Shown here piece by piece: positions 25,615 through 40,300 of a stretch of DNA of 64,000 bases. The notes beneath the pieces were generated by a model that did not search any database, was not told where the DNA came from, and worked only from the letters and a program-made list of their open reading frames with translations. Each line of letters opens with the position of its first letter. The stretch's first letter is position 1. This stretch comes from Scylla paramamosain. Taxonomy: Eukaryota > Arthropoda > Malacostraca > Decapoda > Portunidae. Both the position numbers and the translations under genes were made by a program. The DNA lies in NCBI RefSeq assembly GCF_035594125.1, contig NC_087166.1:16730266-16794265 (forward strand). Reading direction: 5' to 3'.

Positions 25615-28600
25615 ATCTGGGGAGGGGACCATAAATGTCCCCAGGTCGGACTTCCTTTCCGTCGACGACCCTAAGTGTCTTGACACCTCCCTCAACTTTT
25701 TCTTCATTAACTTCTGCAACATTCGCGGTCTAAGATCTAATTTTCAATCTGTAGAACACCACCTCTCCTCTTCTAAACCTCATCTTCTTTCCCTCACTGA
25801 AACTCAGGTGTCTGAAGCAACTGACAGTAGCCCCTTTTCTGTTCCCTCCTACTTTCTCTATCCTCATTTTCGATCCAAAGCTGGATGCTGCGTTTATGTG
25901 CGCAATGACTTAACCTGCTCTCGTGCCCACGCTCTTGAATTTTTCGAGTTTTCCACCATCTGGCTACGACTACAGAGTCATTCTCATACTAAATTTATCT
26001 GTGCTGTATATCTCTCTCCTAACTCCTCTGACTATAAGAAATTCTTTGACTACTTAACTTCCAAAGTGGAGCACATTCTGACCCTCTTCCCTTTTGCAGA
26101 GATCTCCCTTCTTAGAGACTTCAATGTTCACCACCAGCTTTGGCTTTCCTCTCCCTTCACTGACCATCCTGGTGAACTAGCCTACAACTTTGCTATCCTC
26201 CATGACCTAGAGCAATTGGTGCAACACCCTACTCGTATTCCTGACCGTCTTGGAAATACGCCCAACATTCTTGACCTTTTCCTGACCTCTAATCCTTCTG
26301 CTTATGCTGTCACCCTTTCTTCTCCGTTGGGCTCCTCCGATCACAATCTCATATCTTTATCTTGTCCTATCACTCCAATCCCTCCTCAGGATCCCCCTAA
26401 GCGAAGGTGCCTCTGGCGTTTTGCCTCTGCTAGTTGGAGGGACCTGAGGAGGTATTTTGCTGATTTTCCTTGGAATGACTACTGCTTCCGTGTCAGAGAC
26501 CCGTCTTTGTGTGCTGAGCGCATAACAGAAGTGATTGCGTCTGGCATGGGGGCGTACATTCCTCACTCTTTTTCTCGTCCTAAACCTTCTAAACCTTGGT
26601 TTAACACAGCTTGTTCTCGTGTTATACATGATAGAGAGGTGGCCCACAAAAGGTACTTAAGCCTTCCATCACCAGAATCTCATGCACTTTATATTTCTGC
26701 CCGGAACCATGCCAAGTCTGTTCTCCAACTAGCCAAAAACTCCTTCATTAACAGAAAATGTCAAAACCTTTCAAGATCTAACTCCCCTCGTGATTTCTGG
26801 CATCTAGCCAAAAATATCTCCAATAACTTTGCTTCTTCTTCTTTCCCTCCTCTACTTCAACCAGATGTCACCACTGCTATCACATCTATTTCTAAAGCTG
26901 AACTCTTTGCTCAAACCTTTGCTAAAAACTCTACCTTGGACGATTCTGGGCTTGTTCCTCCCTCTCCTCCACCCTCTGACTACTTCATGCCACGTATTAA
27001 AATTCTTCGCAATGATGTTTTCCATGCCTTCGCTGGCCTAAACCCTCGGAAGGCTTATGGACCTGATGGGGTCCCTCCTATTGTTCTCCGAAACTGTGCC
27101 TCCGTGCTTGCACCTTGCCTAGTCAAACTCTTTCAGCTCTGTCTGTCAACATCTACCTTTCCTTCTTGCTGGAAGTTTGCTTACATTCAACCTGTTCCTT
27201 AAAAGGGTGACCGCTCTAATCCCTCAAACTACCGTCCTATTGCTTTATTTTCCTGCTTATCTAAAGTTTTTTAATCTATCCTCAACAGGAAAATTCTTAA
27301 ACATCTATCACTTCACAACCTTCTATCTGATCGCCAGTATGGGTTCCGTCAAGGCCGCTCTACTGGTGATCTTATGGCTTTCCTTACTGAGTCTTGGTCA
27401 TCCTCTTTTAGAGACTTTGGTGAAACTTTTGCTGTTGCCTTGGACATATCAAAAGCCTTTGATAGAGTCTGGCACAAAGCTTTGATTTCCAAACTACCCT
27501 CCTACGGTTTCTATCCTTCTCTCTGTAACTTCATCTCAAGTTTCCTTTCTGACCGTTCTATTGCTGCTGTGGTAGACGGTCACTGTTCTTCTCCTAAATC
27601 TATTAACAGTGTTGTTCCTCAGGGTTCTGTCCTGTCACCCACTCTCTTCTTATTATTCATTAATGATCTTCTAAACCAAACTTCTTGTCCTATCCACTCC
27701 TATGCTGATGATACCACACTGCACTTTTCCACGTCTTTTCATAGACGTCCAACCCTTCAGGAGGTAAACATATCACGCAGGGAAGCCACAGAACGCCTGA
27801 CTTCTGATCCTTCTAAAATTTCTGATTGTTGGCAGAGCAAACTTGGTATTGTTCAAGGCCTCAAAAACTCAATTCCTCCATCTATCAACTCGACACAACC
27901 TTCCAGACAACTATCCCCTCTTCTTCAATGACACTCAACTGTCCCCCTCTTCTATACTGAACATCCTCGGTCTGTCCTTTACTTATAATCTGAACTGGAA
28001 ATTTCACATCTCATCTCTAGCTAAAACAGCTTCTATGAAGTTAGGTTTTCTGAGACGTCTCCGCCAGTTTTTCTCACCCCCTCAGCTGCTAACTCTGTAC
28101 AAGAGCCTTATCCGTCCATGTATGGAGTATGCTTCACATGTCTGGGGGGGGTTCCACTCATAATGCTCTTCTAGACAGGGTGGAATCAAAAGCTTTTCGT
28201 CTCATCAACTCCTCTCCTCTAACTGACTGTCTTCAGCCCCTCTCTCACCGCCGCAATGTTGCATATCTAGCTGTCTTCTACCGCTATTTTCATGCCAACT
28301 GCTCTTCTGATCTTGCTAACTGCATGCCTCCCCTCCTTCCGCGGCCTCGCTGCACAAGACTTTTTTCTTTCTCTTACCCCTATTCTGTCTGCCTCTCTAA
28401 CGCAAGAGTTAACCAGTATTCTCAATCATTCATCCCTTTCTCTGGTAAACTCTGGAACTCCCTGCCTGCTTCTGTATTTCCACCTTCCTATGACTTGAAT
28501 TCCTTCAAGAGGGAGGTTTCAAGACACTTATCCACCAATTTTTGACCACTGCTTTGACCCTTTTATGGGACTGGCATTTCAGTGGGCATTTTTTTATTAG

Positions 28601-28646
28601 ATTTTTGTTGCCCTTGGCCAGTATCCTTCCTACATAAAAAAAAAAA
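25615..28646 (+). mobile_element. Non-LTR retrotransposon, 5'-truncated copy 2
   Basis: This is the same family as 2045-5364 in the same orientation, at a constant offset of 23300-23302 bases. Homology begins at 25615 (equivalent to 2315), so the leader and start codon are missing. It ends with the same CCTTCCTACAT and 11 adenines (28636-28646). It sits inside a B-class monomer, between GTTAGGCAC and the following CTCTAAAAGGC, with almost no loss of target. Twelve differences were counted by eye over about 570 aligned bases at the 5' end, about 2%. Confidence 0.93.
25616..28545 (+). pseudogene. LINE endonuclease-RT ORF, copy 2, multiply disrupted
   Basis: The frame enters open from the truncation point with no start codon. 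Lesions relative to copy 1 are a TAA at 27200-27202 (AAA in copy 1), a TAA at 27272-27274 (GAA in copy 1), a 1-base insertion at 27828-27831, and an extra G in the G-run 28144-28151. Conserved residues are hit as well: the endonuclease G-D-F-N reads R-D-F-N at 26114, and the RT G-V-P-Q-G reads V-V-P-Q-G at 27611. The Y-A-D-D box is kept. It carries the C where copy 1 has its single frameshift, so each copy documents the other's damage. It cannot make a working protein. Confidence 0.92.
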
Positions 28647-29429
28647 GCTCTAAAAGGCATAAGAAACACCCATTATAGGAAAAAAAAATAATATTACCAA
28701 AAGTGTGTCTTTTAAGTGTTTTTTAGCCAGTTATGTACCAAAACACTAAAATGAGTGCAAAACATCATTTAGAGAAGAACACAATAACTTTACAAAAACG
28801 TGTATTTTCAATGTTTATGTGCGTATTACGCTCAAAACTGCCAAAATGTATTAAAAGTATACCAAATAGGGAAGCAAAAGAACATTACGCATCAAAATGA
28901 TAAAACGTATAAATAGCACTAAGAAGAGATAAAGAACATTACAAAAAAAATATCTATTTTTGAGTTATTTTCACGTGGTTAGATAAGAAAACGCCAAAAT
29001 GCATACATAGTACCCTTCATGGTGAAATTAAATGACATCAGAGTAAACTTATAATTGATTTTGTGCATGTTAGACATTAAAACGCGAAAAAAAACATAGA
29101 AAACACGCTATACTGGAAAACATAACTGTATAAAAAACGTTCCTTTTCAGTGTTTTTGAGATACTTACCAAAACGCTAAAACTGATGCAAAACCTCTTAA
29201 TTAAGGCACAAAGTAACATTACCAAAAAGAAGTATTTTGAGTGTTTATGAACTTAAAAATGCATGCATAGTACCTTATATGGGAAAAGTAAAGAAGATTA
29301 TGACGAAGGAAGGAAGGAAGGAGCTTTTGAGCTTGTTAGGTAGCAAAACGCGAGAATGCGTTGAATAACACTCTATATAGAAAATCAGAACAATATTTTC
29401 AAAAACGTGTATTTTGTAATTTATTTTGT

Positions 29430-29456
29430 TTTATTTATTTATTTATTTATTTATTT
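29430..29456. repeat. (TTTA)n short tandem repeat
   Basis: About seven TTTA units inside a satellite monomer, replacing the usual TTTTGAGTGTTTTT region. Confidence 0.85.
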
Positions 29457-30876
29457 TTGTGTGTGTATGTTGTTAGGTGCAAAACAGCCAAAACGCATGC
29501 AAAGTACCGTATATAAGAAAAGGAAATGACATTTCCATATACATGTCTTTGGAATGTTTATAAGCATGTTATGCACCAAAAACGCTAAAATGCATGGAAA
29601 ATACACTGTATGGGAATATCAAACAACATTGCAAAAAACGTACATATTGAGTCTTTCAGTTCCTTAAATGCCAAAACGCTTAAACGCATGGAAAACTCTT
29701 TTTTAAGGAGAAAGAACAATATTATGAAAAATAGAGTACTTTTAAATTTGTTACTTATGGAAATGAGAATATGTATGGAAAATATGGGCTACCAAAAGGA
29801 CATAAATAAAAAACGATATTATGAATTCTTTTGATTGTCTTAAGTATCAAATAGCTAAGATTCAGCTCGTCGTTTTAGTACTACCAAGGTAAAATACACT
29901 CAAAATACACCTTCTTGGTAAAGTTGTACTTTCTCCATAATGATTGATATTTATGCGTTTTAGAGTTTTCGTACCCAAGAAGCTAAAAACCATTGCTAAT
30001 ACACGTTTCAGGTAACGTTCTTTCGTTTCTCCTTAGAGCATGCATTTTGGTGTTTGTCTAAGTAACAAGCATAAAAAAAAAAAAAAAAACATTTCATGAT
30101 GTTATTCTGTTTCTACATGAAAAGTGTTTTGTATACGTTTTAGCGTTTTGGTACGTAAGTAGCTCAAACACACTCACAAGACACTATAAATGTGAATCAC
30201 TCGTAAAAAAAAAAAAAAAAACGTTTTGATAATGTTTTTTTTTTGTTTCTCCATTTTCAGTGCAATTCATAGAATTTATTGTTTTGGTACCTACTAAGCT
30301 CAAAAACACTCATAATACATGTTTCTCGTATTTTTTCCCCCCCATTTAAAGTACTTTGAAGCATTTTGTCTTTTTTGTAACATGCTGGAAAACACTCGAA
30401 ATAATTGTTTTTGGTATTTATTTTGTTTGTCATACAAAGATACATAAGTTTTTAGCATTTTCTTACGTAATTTTCTTAAAACAGGTGTAAGAGATGTTTT
30501 TGAAAATGTTCTTTTGTTTTCCCATATAGGACTCTTTCCATACTTTTTAGCGTTTCGGTGTCCAGCACGCACTTAAACATTCGAAAGGCACGTTTCAGGA
30601 AGTCTCGTTTTCTTTTTCCATTTAGGATGCTTTATATTCATTTTTGCGTTTTGTTAATTAACAATGTGAAATACATTCAAAATATACCTTTTTTGTAGTG
30701 TTGCTGTTTCTTCATATAGAGTGATACTCTAGCCTTTTAGCATTTTGGTACCTGAGAAGCTCAAAAACTCTCCTAACGCATGTTTCTTATATCTCCGATA
30801 TAAAGTACTTTCCACGTGTTTTTGATATTTTTTCCAAAATACTGGCTCAAAAACACTCCAAATACATGCTTTTAAT

Positions 30877-31084
<208 letters not shown>

Positions 31085-34069
31085 CATGAAGGGCGTTTTA
31101 ACGTTTTCATAAGTAGCTCAAAACAGTAAAAAAAAACACGTTTTTTGTTAAAGCTGTTTTGATTTTACTTTAGCGTGTTTTCCATGCATTTTATTATTTT
31201 GGTTCCCAGCGCAGTCATAAACATTCCAAAGTAATGTTTCTGGAAATCTCGTTTTCTTTACCAATGTAGAGAATTTATCATTGTAAATGTTTTGTATGCT
31301 TTTCGACGTTTTGGTAACTAACAAATCAAAATATTTGTTTTGGGTTAAGTTTCTCTATAAAAGCTGTTTTCCATGAGTTTTAGTGTTTTTGTACTTAAAT
31401 GGTTGATAAAATACTCAAAAACACGCTTTTGCTAATGTTTTATTTTTCCATACAGGATGTTATATATGTTTTTTACCGTTTATCATGCTTAACACGCTGA
31501 AAAACTGTCAAAAGACACGTTACTGTTGATGTCGTTTCGTTTCCCCATATAGCTGGCTTTGCAAGCATTTTGTCGTTTGGTAATGGCAGGTTTTGTAAAT
31601 TTGGCGGCTTTGGTAATATAATTTTGTTTCGCCATACTGAGTGCTATTGAAGCCTTTTAACACTTTCGTACCTAAGATGCACTTAAAATACACGTTTTTC
31701 TTAATATTATTTTCATTACCTATATAGAGTTCTATTCATGCATTTGAGAATATTTATATGTAACAAACTCAAAACTCTGGTAAAGTTATGATATTTTCCC
31801 ATAAAGTGTGTTTCTGCATGCATTTTTGATACGTTAGTAGCTCAAAAACACCGAAAAGAGAAGCTTTTTGTAATTTTTATATTTTTTTCTCCTCTATAGC
31901 GTTCTTTCCAAGTTTTTAGCGTTTTATTACCTAAAACGCTCAGAAATACCAAAAAGACGTTTCTGGAAATGTTTCCTTTCCCCATATAGGGATTTTTTTT
32001 TTTTTTATTCTGCTCGGCGTTTTGGTCCAACCAAAGAGAAATACACTCAAAATACATATTCTTGGTAAAGTTGTACTGTTTTTTTTTTTTTTTTTCCATA
32101 CTGAGTGCTATTTATACGTTTTAGACTTTCGGTACCCAAGAATCTCAAAACCATACGTAAGTAGCTCAAACACTCTAACAAGACACTAAAAATGTGTATT
32201 ACTCGTAAAATAAACGTTTTGATAATGTTTTTTTTTTTTTCTGTTTCTCCATATTCAGTGCTCTTCATGCATTTTATTGTTTTGGTACCTAATAAGCTCA
32301 AAAACACTCATAATATATATTTCTGGTATTTTTTTTCCCCACATTAAAAGTACTTTGAAGCATTTTGGCCTTCTTGTAACGTGCTCAAAAACACTCGAAA
32401 TACTTGTTTTTGGTATTTATTTTGTTTGTCATACGGAGATAAATTAGTTTTTAGCATTTTCTTGCATAAGTTGCTTAAAACACTGGAAAGAGACGTTTTT
32501 ATAATATTCTTTTGTTCACACATATGGGATGCTTTCCATGCTTTTTAGCGTTTCGATGTCCAGCACGCACTTAAACATTCGTAAGGCACGTTTCAAGAAG
32601 TCTCGTTTTCTTTCTCCATATAGGATGCTTTGTATTCATTTTGGCGTTTTGGTACCTAACAATGTGAAATGCATTCAAAATATGCCTTTTTTATAGTGTT
32701 GCTGTTTCTTCATATAGAGTGATATTCTTACTTTTTAGCGTTTTGGTAGCTGATAAGCTCAAAAACTCTCCTGACGCAAGTTTCTCATAATATCTCTTTT
32801 CCCCATATAGAGTACTTTAAACTCATTATTGGCATTTTTTCTATGTAACAAGCTCAAAAACACTCCAAATACACGTTATTAATAAAAATATATTGTTTTT
32901 CCATGAAGGGCGTTTTAACGTTTTCTAAAGTAGCTCAAAACACTAAAAAGAGACGTTTTTGTTAAAGTTGTTTTGTGTGTAGTACGCACTTAAACATTCG
33001 AAAGGCATGTTTCTGGAAGTCTCGTTTTCTTTCTCCATATAGGATGCTTTATATTCATTTTTGGCGTTTTGGTACCTAACAATGTGAAATACATTCAAAA
33101 TATACCTTTTTGTAGTGTTGCTGTTTATTCATATAGAGTGATATTCTTGCGTTTTAGCGTTTTGGTACCTGAGAAGCTCAAAAACTCTCCTGACGCAAGA
33201 TTCTCATAAGATCTCCTTTCCCTATATAAAGTACTTTCCACGAATTTTTGAAATTTTTCTATATAACAAGCTCAAAACAGTCTAAATACATGTTTTTTAA
33301 TAGAAATATACTCATTTTCCAAGAAAGACGTTTTAGCGTTTTCGTAAGTAGCTCAAAAAACTAAAAAGAGACGTTTTTGTTAAAGTTGTTTTGTTTTTAC
33401 TTTAGGGTGTTTTCCATGCTTTTTACTGTTTTGGTTTCTAGCGCGGTCATAAACACTTAAAAGTAATGTTTCTGGAAATCTCGTTTTCTTCACCAATGTA
33501 AGCTGTTTTATATGCTTTTCGAAGTTTTGGTAACTATTAAGTCAAAATATTTGTTTTGGGTTTGTTTCTCTATAAAACGTGTTTTGGATGCGTTTTAGTG
33601 TTTTTGTATTCAAGTGGTTGATAAAACGCTCAAAAACACGTTTTTGCTAATGTTGTTTTATTTCTCCACACAGGGTAATATCTATGCTTTTAACGTTTAT
33701 CGTGCATAACACGCTGAAAAACTCTCAAAAGACACGTTTCTGTTAATGTCGTTTCGTTTCTCCATATAGGTGGATTTGCTTGCATTTTGGCATTTGGTAC
33801 CTAACAATGTGAAAAACACAAAAAAATGAACGTAATGAAAATTTGTTTCGCCATACGGAGTGCTATTGAAGCCTTTTAACACTTTCGTACCTAAGAAGCT
33901 CTTTATATACACGTTTTTCTTAATATTATTTTCCTTACCCATATAATGTTCTTTCCTTGCATTTGAGATTATTTATATGTAACAAGCTCAAAACTTTGAA
34001 AGTACACGTTTTTGGTATAGTTATACTGTTTCTTCAAAAAGGGTGTTTTGCCTGCGTCTTAGCCTTTTG

Positions 34070-35795
34070 GTACATAAGAATTTCAAAAGTTCCAACAGCA
34101 AACGTTCCACGTAATGTTCTTTTGTTATCCCATGTAGGGAACTTTGAATGCATTTTTGCAGTTTTCTATGTAAGAAGCTGAAAAAAACTCAAAGTAGACG
34201 TTTTTTTGGTAAAAGTTATGATATTTTCACATAAAGTGAGTTTTTTTCATGCATTTTAGCGTTTTGGTATGCGTAGCTTTTGGTAATTTTTATATTTTTC
34301 CTCCCTATGGCATTCTTTCCATGTTTTTAGCGTTTTATTACCTAACACGCTCATAAATACTAAAAAGACACGTTTCTGAAAAAGTTGTTTCCTTTCCCCA
34401 TATTAGGTGTTTTGTATTCAGCTCGGCGTTTTGCTCCCAACAAAGTAAAATACACTGAAAATGCACAATCTTGGTAAAGTTGTACTGTTTCTCCATATTG
34501 AGTGCTATTGATGCGTTTTGGCGTTTTGGTACCCAAGAAGCTCAAAACCATTGCTAAAACATGTTTCCGGTAACGTTTTTTTTTTTTCGTCTCCCCTTAC
34601 ATGATACTTTGCATGCATTTTAGCGTTTATCTACGTAACAATCTCAAAAAGAAAAAAAAAAACTTATTTTTGATATTGTTATTCTGTTTCCACATAAAAG
34701 GTGCTTTGTATACGTTTTGGTACGTAAGTAGCTCAAACACAGTCAGAAGACACTAAAAATTTTAATTTTTTGTAAAATAAACGTTTTGATAATGTTTTTT
34801 TTCTGTTTCTCCATATTGAGTGCTCTTCATGCATTTTATTGTTTTGTACCTAATAAGTTCAAAAACACTCATAATATATACTTCTGGTATTTTTTTTCCA
34901 CATTTAAAATAGTTTGAAGCAATTTGGCCTTTTTGTAACATGCTTTAAAAAAACTCGAAATACTTGTTTTTGATATTTATTTTGTTTGTCATACAGAAAT
35001 ACATGAGTTTTTAGCATTTTTTTACGCAAGTTGCTTAAAACACTGGAAAGAGACATTTTTGGTAACGTTGTTTTGTTTTCCCATATTGGATGGTTTCCAT
35101 GCTTTTTAGCGTTTCGGTGGCTAGCACGCACTCAAACATTCAAATGGCACGTTTCTAGAAGTCTCGTTTTCTTTCTCCATATCGGATGCTTTGTATTCAT
35201 TTTGGCGTTTTGGTACCTAACAATGTGAAATATCTTTAAAATATACTTTTTTTGTAGTGTTAATCTTTCTTCAGAGTGATATTCTTCCTTTTTTAGCGTT
35301 TTGGTACCTAAGAAGCTCAAAAACTTTTGACACAAGTTTCTCATAATATCTCCTTTCCCCATATAGAGTACTTTAAATGCATTTTTGACATTCTTTTTTT
35401 TTATGTAACATGCTGAAAAACACTCCAAATACACGTTTTTAATAGAAATATACTCTTTTTCCATGAAAAGGCGTTTTAGCGTTTTCGTAAGTAGATCAAA
35501 AAGACTAAAAAGATACGTTTTTGTTAAAGCTGTTTTGTCTTTATTTTAGGGTGTTTTCCATGGTTTTTAGTATTTTGGTTCCTAACGCGGTCATAAACAC
35601 TCATAAGTAATGTTTCTGGAAATCTCGTTTTATTTACCATTGTAAGCTGTTTTGTGTGCTTCTCGACGTTTTGGTGACTAACAAATCAAAATATTTGTTT
35701 TCGATAAAGCTTCTCTATAAAACGTGTTTTGCATGCGTTTTTGTGTTTTTGTACTTAAGTGGTTGATAAAACACAAAAAACACGTTTTTGCTAAT

Positions 35796-35865
<70 letters not shown>

Positions 35866-37315
35866 TTTTTCTTAACGTTTATCGTGCCTAACACGCTGAA
35901 AAGCTCTCAAAAGACACGTTTCTGTTAATGTTGTTTCCTTTCCCCATATAGGTGGCTTTGCATGTATTTCGGCGTTTGGTACCTAACATTGTGAAAAAAC
36001 ACTAAAAAATACACGTCTTTGGTAATGAAATTTTGTTTCGCCATACAGAGTACTATTGAAACCTTTTAACACTTTCGTACCTAAGAGGCTCTTAAAATAC
36101 ACGTTTTCCTAAATATTATTTTTGTTACCCATATAGAGTTCTTTCCATGCATTTGAGAATATTTATATGTAACAAGCTCAAAACTTTGAAAATACACGTT
36201 TTTGGTATAGTTATACTGTTTCTCCAGAAAGGGTGTTTTTCTTGCGTTTTAGCCTTTTAGTTCGTATCTTAAAAACACTGAAAAGAGTAGTATTTGTTAA
36301 TGATGTATTGTTTTCACACTTTTCATTGCTTTCAGGGCGTTTTGGTTTCTAACATGTCTATATTTAGCATTTTTTAGCATTTTAGCGTTTTAGCATTTTA
36401 AAATGTAGCACAAAAAAAATCGATTCGTTTTGTATTGCCATATAGGGTGCTTTTCAAGCTTTTCTAGAGTTTTGTTCTCTAATGCACAAAAATACTCGTA
36501 ACATACACTTCTCTTAATATTGTTTCCTTTTCCCATATAAGGTATGTTGCTTGCATTTTAACGTTTTGGTACTTTACAGTGTAAAAAAAAAAATCTTAAA
36601 TTACACGTTTTTGGTGATATTGTTGTTTCTCCATATGGAAAACACTTTTTTGGCTTTTTGATACCTAAGAAGCTCAAAAAAAAAAAAACACTCGTAAACA
36701 CTTATTTCGTAATGTCCTTTTGTTTTTCCCATTTTTCCCATGTTATATGTTTTGTATCATTATTTTTTTCCCCTATAGTGTGTTATTCATACGTTTCAGC
36801 GTTTTGGTATTTAAGAAGCCCAAAAACACCAAAAATACATGTCTCTCGTAATGCTCTTTTGTTTCCCGATCATATGTACTTTCCATGTATTTTATCGTTT
36901 ATGTAAGTAACAAGCTAAAAAAAAAAAACACTGAAAATACTTGTTTTTGATAGTGTTATTCTGTCTCAATAAAGGAGGTTTGCTTGCATTTTAAAGCTTT
37001 GTTAGTTAAGTAGCCCAAAAACACTCAAAATGATTTTTTTTAAATGTTGTTTTGTTTTTCCATATCTGGTGCTTTCGATACTTTTTTGCGTTTTACTGTA
37101 AAACATGCACAAAAACACTCATAATGTACGTTTCCTGTAAAGTTTCATTTCACCGTAGAAGCTGTTTTGCATGCATTTTGGTGTTTTGTTATCTCACGAT
37201 GTGAAAACACATAAAATACATATTTTTTGTATTGTTATTCTGTTTCTCCATATAGAATGTTATTCTTGCGTACCTTCGAAGCTCAAAAACACTAAAACAT
37301 ACACGTCTCTCGTAA
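34070..37315 (-). repeat. Duplicated block, copy 1 (pair at 52205-54810)
   Basis: Distinctive features occur in the same order in both blocks: the CAAACGTTCCA site (34099 / 52239), the AGCTCGGCGTTTTG-type site (34420 / 52580), the AAGTGGTTGATAAAACAC site (35755 / 53975), a CCTTTTAACACTT site (36063 / 54246), a doubled TTTTTCCCATT site (36723 / 54503) and the AACATACACGTCTCTC site (37297 / 54787). This copy keeps segments near 36230-36640 and 36790-37080 that the other lacks. Confidence 0.8.
35799..35863. repeat. (TA)n microsatellite, 65 bp
   Basis: Pure TA tract replacing the GTTTTATTTTTCCATACAGG part of a monomer; the related unit at 53.97 kb lacks it. Confidence 0.95.
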
Positions 37316-40300
37316 TGTTCCATGCACCATGCACATTACGTTTTAGCGTTTTGGTAACTAAAAAGCTCAAAAACACTCATAATACACGTCTCAGACAAAG
37401 TAATTTTGTTTCCCCATATAGGGTACTTTGCTTACATTTTGGCGTTATTCTACGTAACAAGCTAGAAAAAAAAAACACTGAAAATGCTAGTTTTTTTGGT
37501 AATGTTTTTTTTTTTTTTTTTTTTGTTCTTTTAAGGGTGTTTTACATGCGTTTTATCATTTTGGTACCTAAAAAGTAAAAAAAAAAAAAATAATCGAGGG
37601 CACATTTTTCGTAGAGTTGTTGTGAATTCCGTATATAGGGTGAATTTCATGCTTTCTGGCTAGGTAAGTGGCTAACACGCTCAAAAACACAAAAAAAAAA
37701 ACGTTTTTTTTTTTTTATTTATGTCGTTTCGTTTCCTCATATAAGGTGTTTTCTATGCATTTTAGCTTTTTTCTCCGTAACGCTCAAACCACAATATTTT
37801 TTTTGTAATGTTATTTTGTTTCACATTATTGAATATTTTATGTAGTTTTTGCTTTTTGTAAGCTCGAAAACACACAGAAGAGACGTTTCTCTAAAAGTTA
37901 CTTTGTTTTCCCATATAAGGTCCTTTCTATGATTTTTAGCCTTTTAGTGACTAACACGTTCAGAAGCACTCAGAAAACCTTTTTTTTTATATATATCTCG
38001 TTCACTACCACATATAGGGTGCTTTGCATGTATTTTGGCGTTTTTTAACCAAACAATGAGAAATACACTGAAAAATACACGTTTTTGATAATGTTCGGTC
38101 TCCTCATATGAAGTGCTTTTCATGCGTTTTAGCGTTTTGGCACCGAAGAAACTCAAAACACTAATAATACACGTTTTTTTTTTATAAAGTCTCTTTCGAT
38201 TCCACATATACGGTACTTTACCTGCATTTTGGCGTTTTTGTACGTAAGATGAAAAACACTTAAATTTATTTATTTATTTATTTATTTATTTATTATTTCT
38301 TTTTTTTTTTGTAATGTTATTCTGTTTCTCCATAGAGGGTGTTTTACATGAGTTTTAGCGTTTTCGTACGTAATAAGCTCAAAACACAATACACGTTTTT
38401 CGTTATGTTTTGTATTCCCATATAGGTTGACGCTTTTTTTTTTGCATTTTGGCGCCTACTACGTTCAAAAACCCTCAAAAGACTCGTGTCTTGTAATGTC
38501 ATTTCGTTCCCCCCCCCATATTGAGCTTTACAAGCATTTCGACATTTTTGGTACCTATTAATGTTAAAAAAAACATTCAAAATACACTTTTTGGGTAATA
38601 TTGATCTGTTTCTCTATATAGAGTGCTATTTATGCATTTTATGATTTAGCTTCTTAACAAGGTGAAAAACTCTCATAATACACGTATCTCGTAATATCTT
38701 TTAGTTTTCAATATAAAAAACTTTGTATGGGTTTTTGGCGTTTTTCTACGTAACAAACTAAAAAAAAAAAAAAACACTCAAAGTACTTGTTTTTGGTAAT
38801 GTTATTCTGCTTTTCAATACAGTGTGTCTTGCATGTAATGTGGTTTTGCATCATATATCTGGAGAATTAAATGCTTTTTTTTTTTTAAGTTATAGTGTCT
38901 AACACCCTCAAACATAGTAAATATATAGAAACTTTTCTGGTAAAGTCGTTTCGTTTCCTTGCATGCATTTTGCCGTTTTGGCATCTAACAATATTAAAAA
39001 CACTCAAAATACACATTTGTGGTATTCTTGTTCTTCCTCCGTATAGAGCGCTATTCATGCCTTTTAGCATTTTGATACGTAAGAAGCTCAAAAACACTCA
39101 AAAAACACTTTTCTTGTAATGTCTTTTGGTTTCTCCATATAACGTGCTTTTCATGCATTTTAACGTTTTACTACGTAACAAGCTCAAAAACAATGAATAT
39201 ACTTGGTTTTGGTAATGTTATTTTGTTTTTGCATAAATCTTGCGTTTTGGTACGGAAGTAGCTTAAAAACACTGAAAGGAGACGTTTTTTGGTAATCTTG
39301 GTTGTTTTTTCCCATATAGGTTATTTTCCAATATTTTTTTTTTATCGTTTTTAATGCCTACCGCGCTCATAAACATTAAAAAAACACTTTTTCGTATATC
39401 TCTTTTCCTTACTCTATAAAAGATGCTTTGGATGCATTTTGGCGTTTTGTTACCCAGTAAAGTGAAATATATTCAATATACACGTTTTTTTTTTTTTGTA
39501 ATATTATTCTGTTTTTCTATATAGAGTGCTATTTAAGCGTCTTATCGTTTTGGTATCTAAGCAGCTCAAAAACACTATTATCATATGTTTCTCTTAATGT
39601 CTTTTCGTTTCCCTATATAGCGTATTATTCGTGGATTTTTAGGTTTTTTTTATACTTAAGAATCTTAAACACACTGTAATATTTTGTAATGTTATTGTGT
39701 TTTTCCATGAAGGGTCTTTTACATGCGTTCTAGTGTTTTGGTAGGTAGGTTGCTGAAAAACACTCAAAAGACACGTTTTTTTTTTCTTTTCCATTATAGG
39801 GTGTTTTGCATGCTTTTTAAAGTTTTGGTGCCTAACACGCTCATAAACACTCAAAAGACATGTTACAAGAAACGTTTACTTTCACAGTATAAGGTGATTT
39901 AAATGTATTTTGACGTTATGGCAACTAACAGAGATAAATATACTCAAAATACATGTTTTTGGTAATGTTTTTCTGTTTTTCCATTCACAGTGATATCCAT
40001 GCGTTTTATTGTTTTGGTAATTAAGAAGCTTAAGATCATCCATAATACATGTTTCTCGTTATATCCTCTCGTTTTCTTTTATAGGGTACTTTTCATGCAT
40101 TTTAGTGTTTTTGTACGTAACATGCTCAAATACTCTCAAAATACTTCTTTCTGGTGTTTTTTTTTTTTTTTCTAGTTTCAGTGTAGAGTGTTTTGCTTGC
40201 GTTTTAGCGTTTTGTTACGTAAGTAGCTCAAAACACTGCAAGAAGACTTTTTAATAAAGTTTTGTTTTCCTTTAGAATACTTTTCTTGCTTTTTATTATT

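Noticed and set aside
27374..28545. Separate genes at 27374-27931, 27843-28163 and 28129-28545
   Set aside because: They are pieces of one LINE ORF split by stops and two 1-base insertions, shown by collinear alignment to copy 1.
37320..37352. GTAATGT/ACATTAC hairpin as a terminator or RNA element
   Set aside because: The arms are 7 bases and derive from a common monomer motif in both orientations; no adjacent gene exists.
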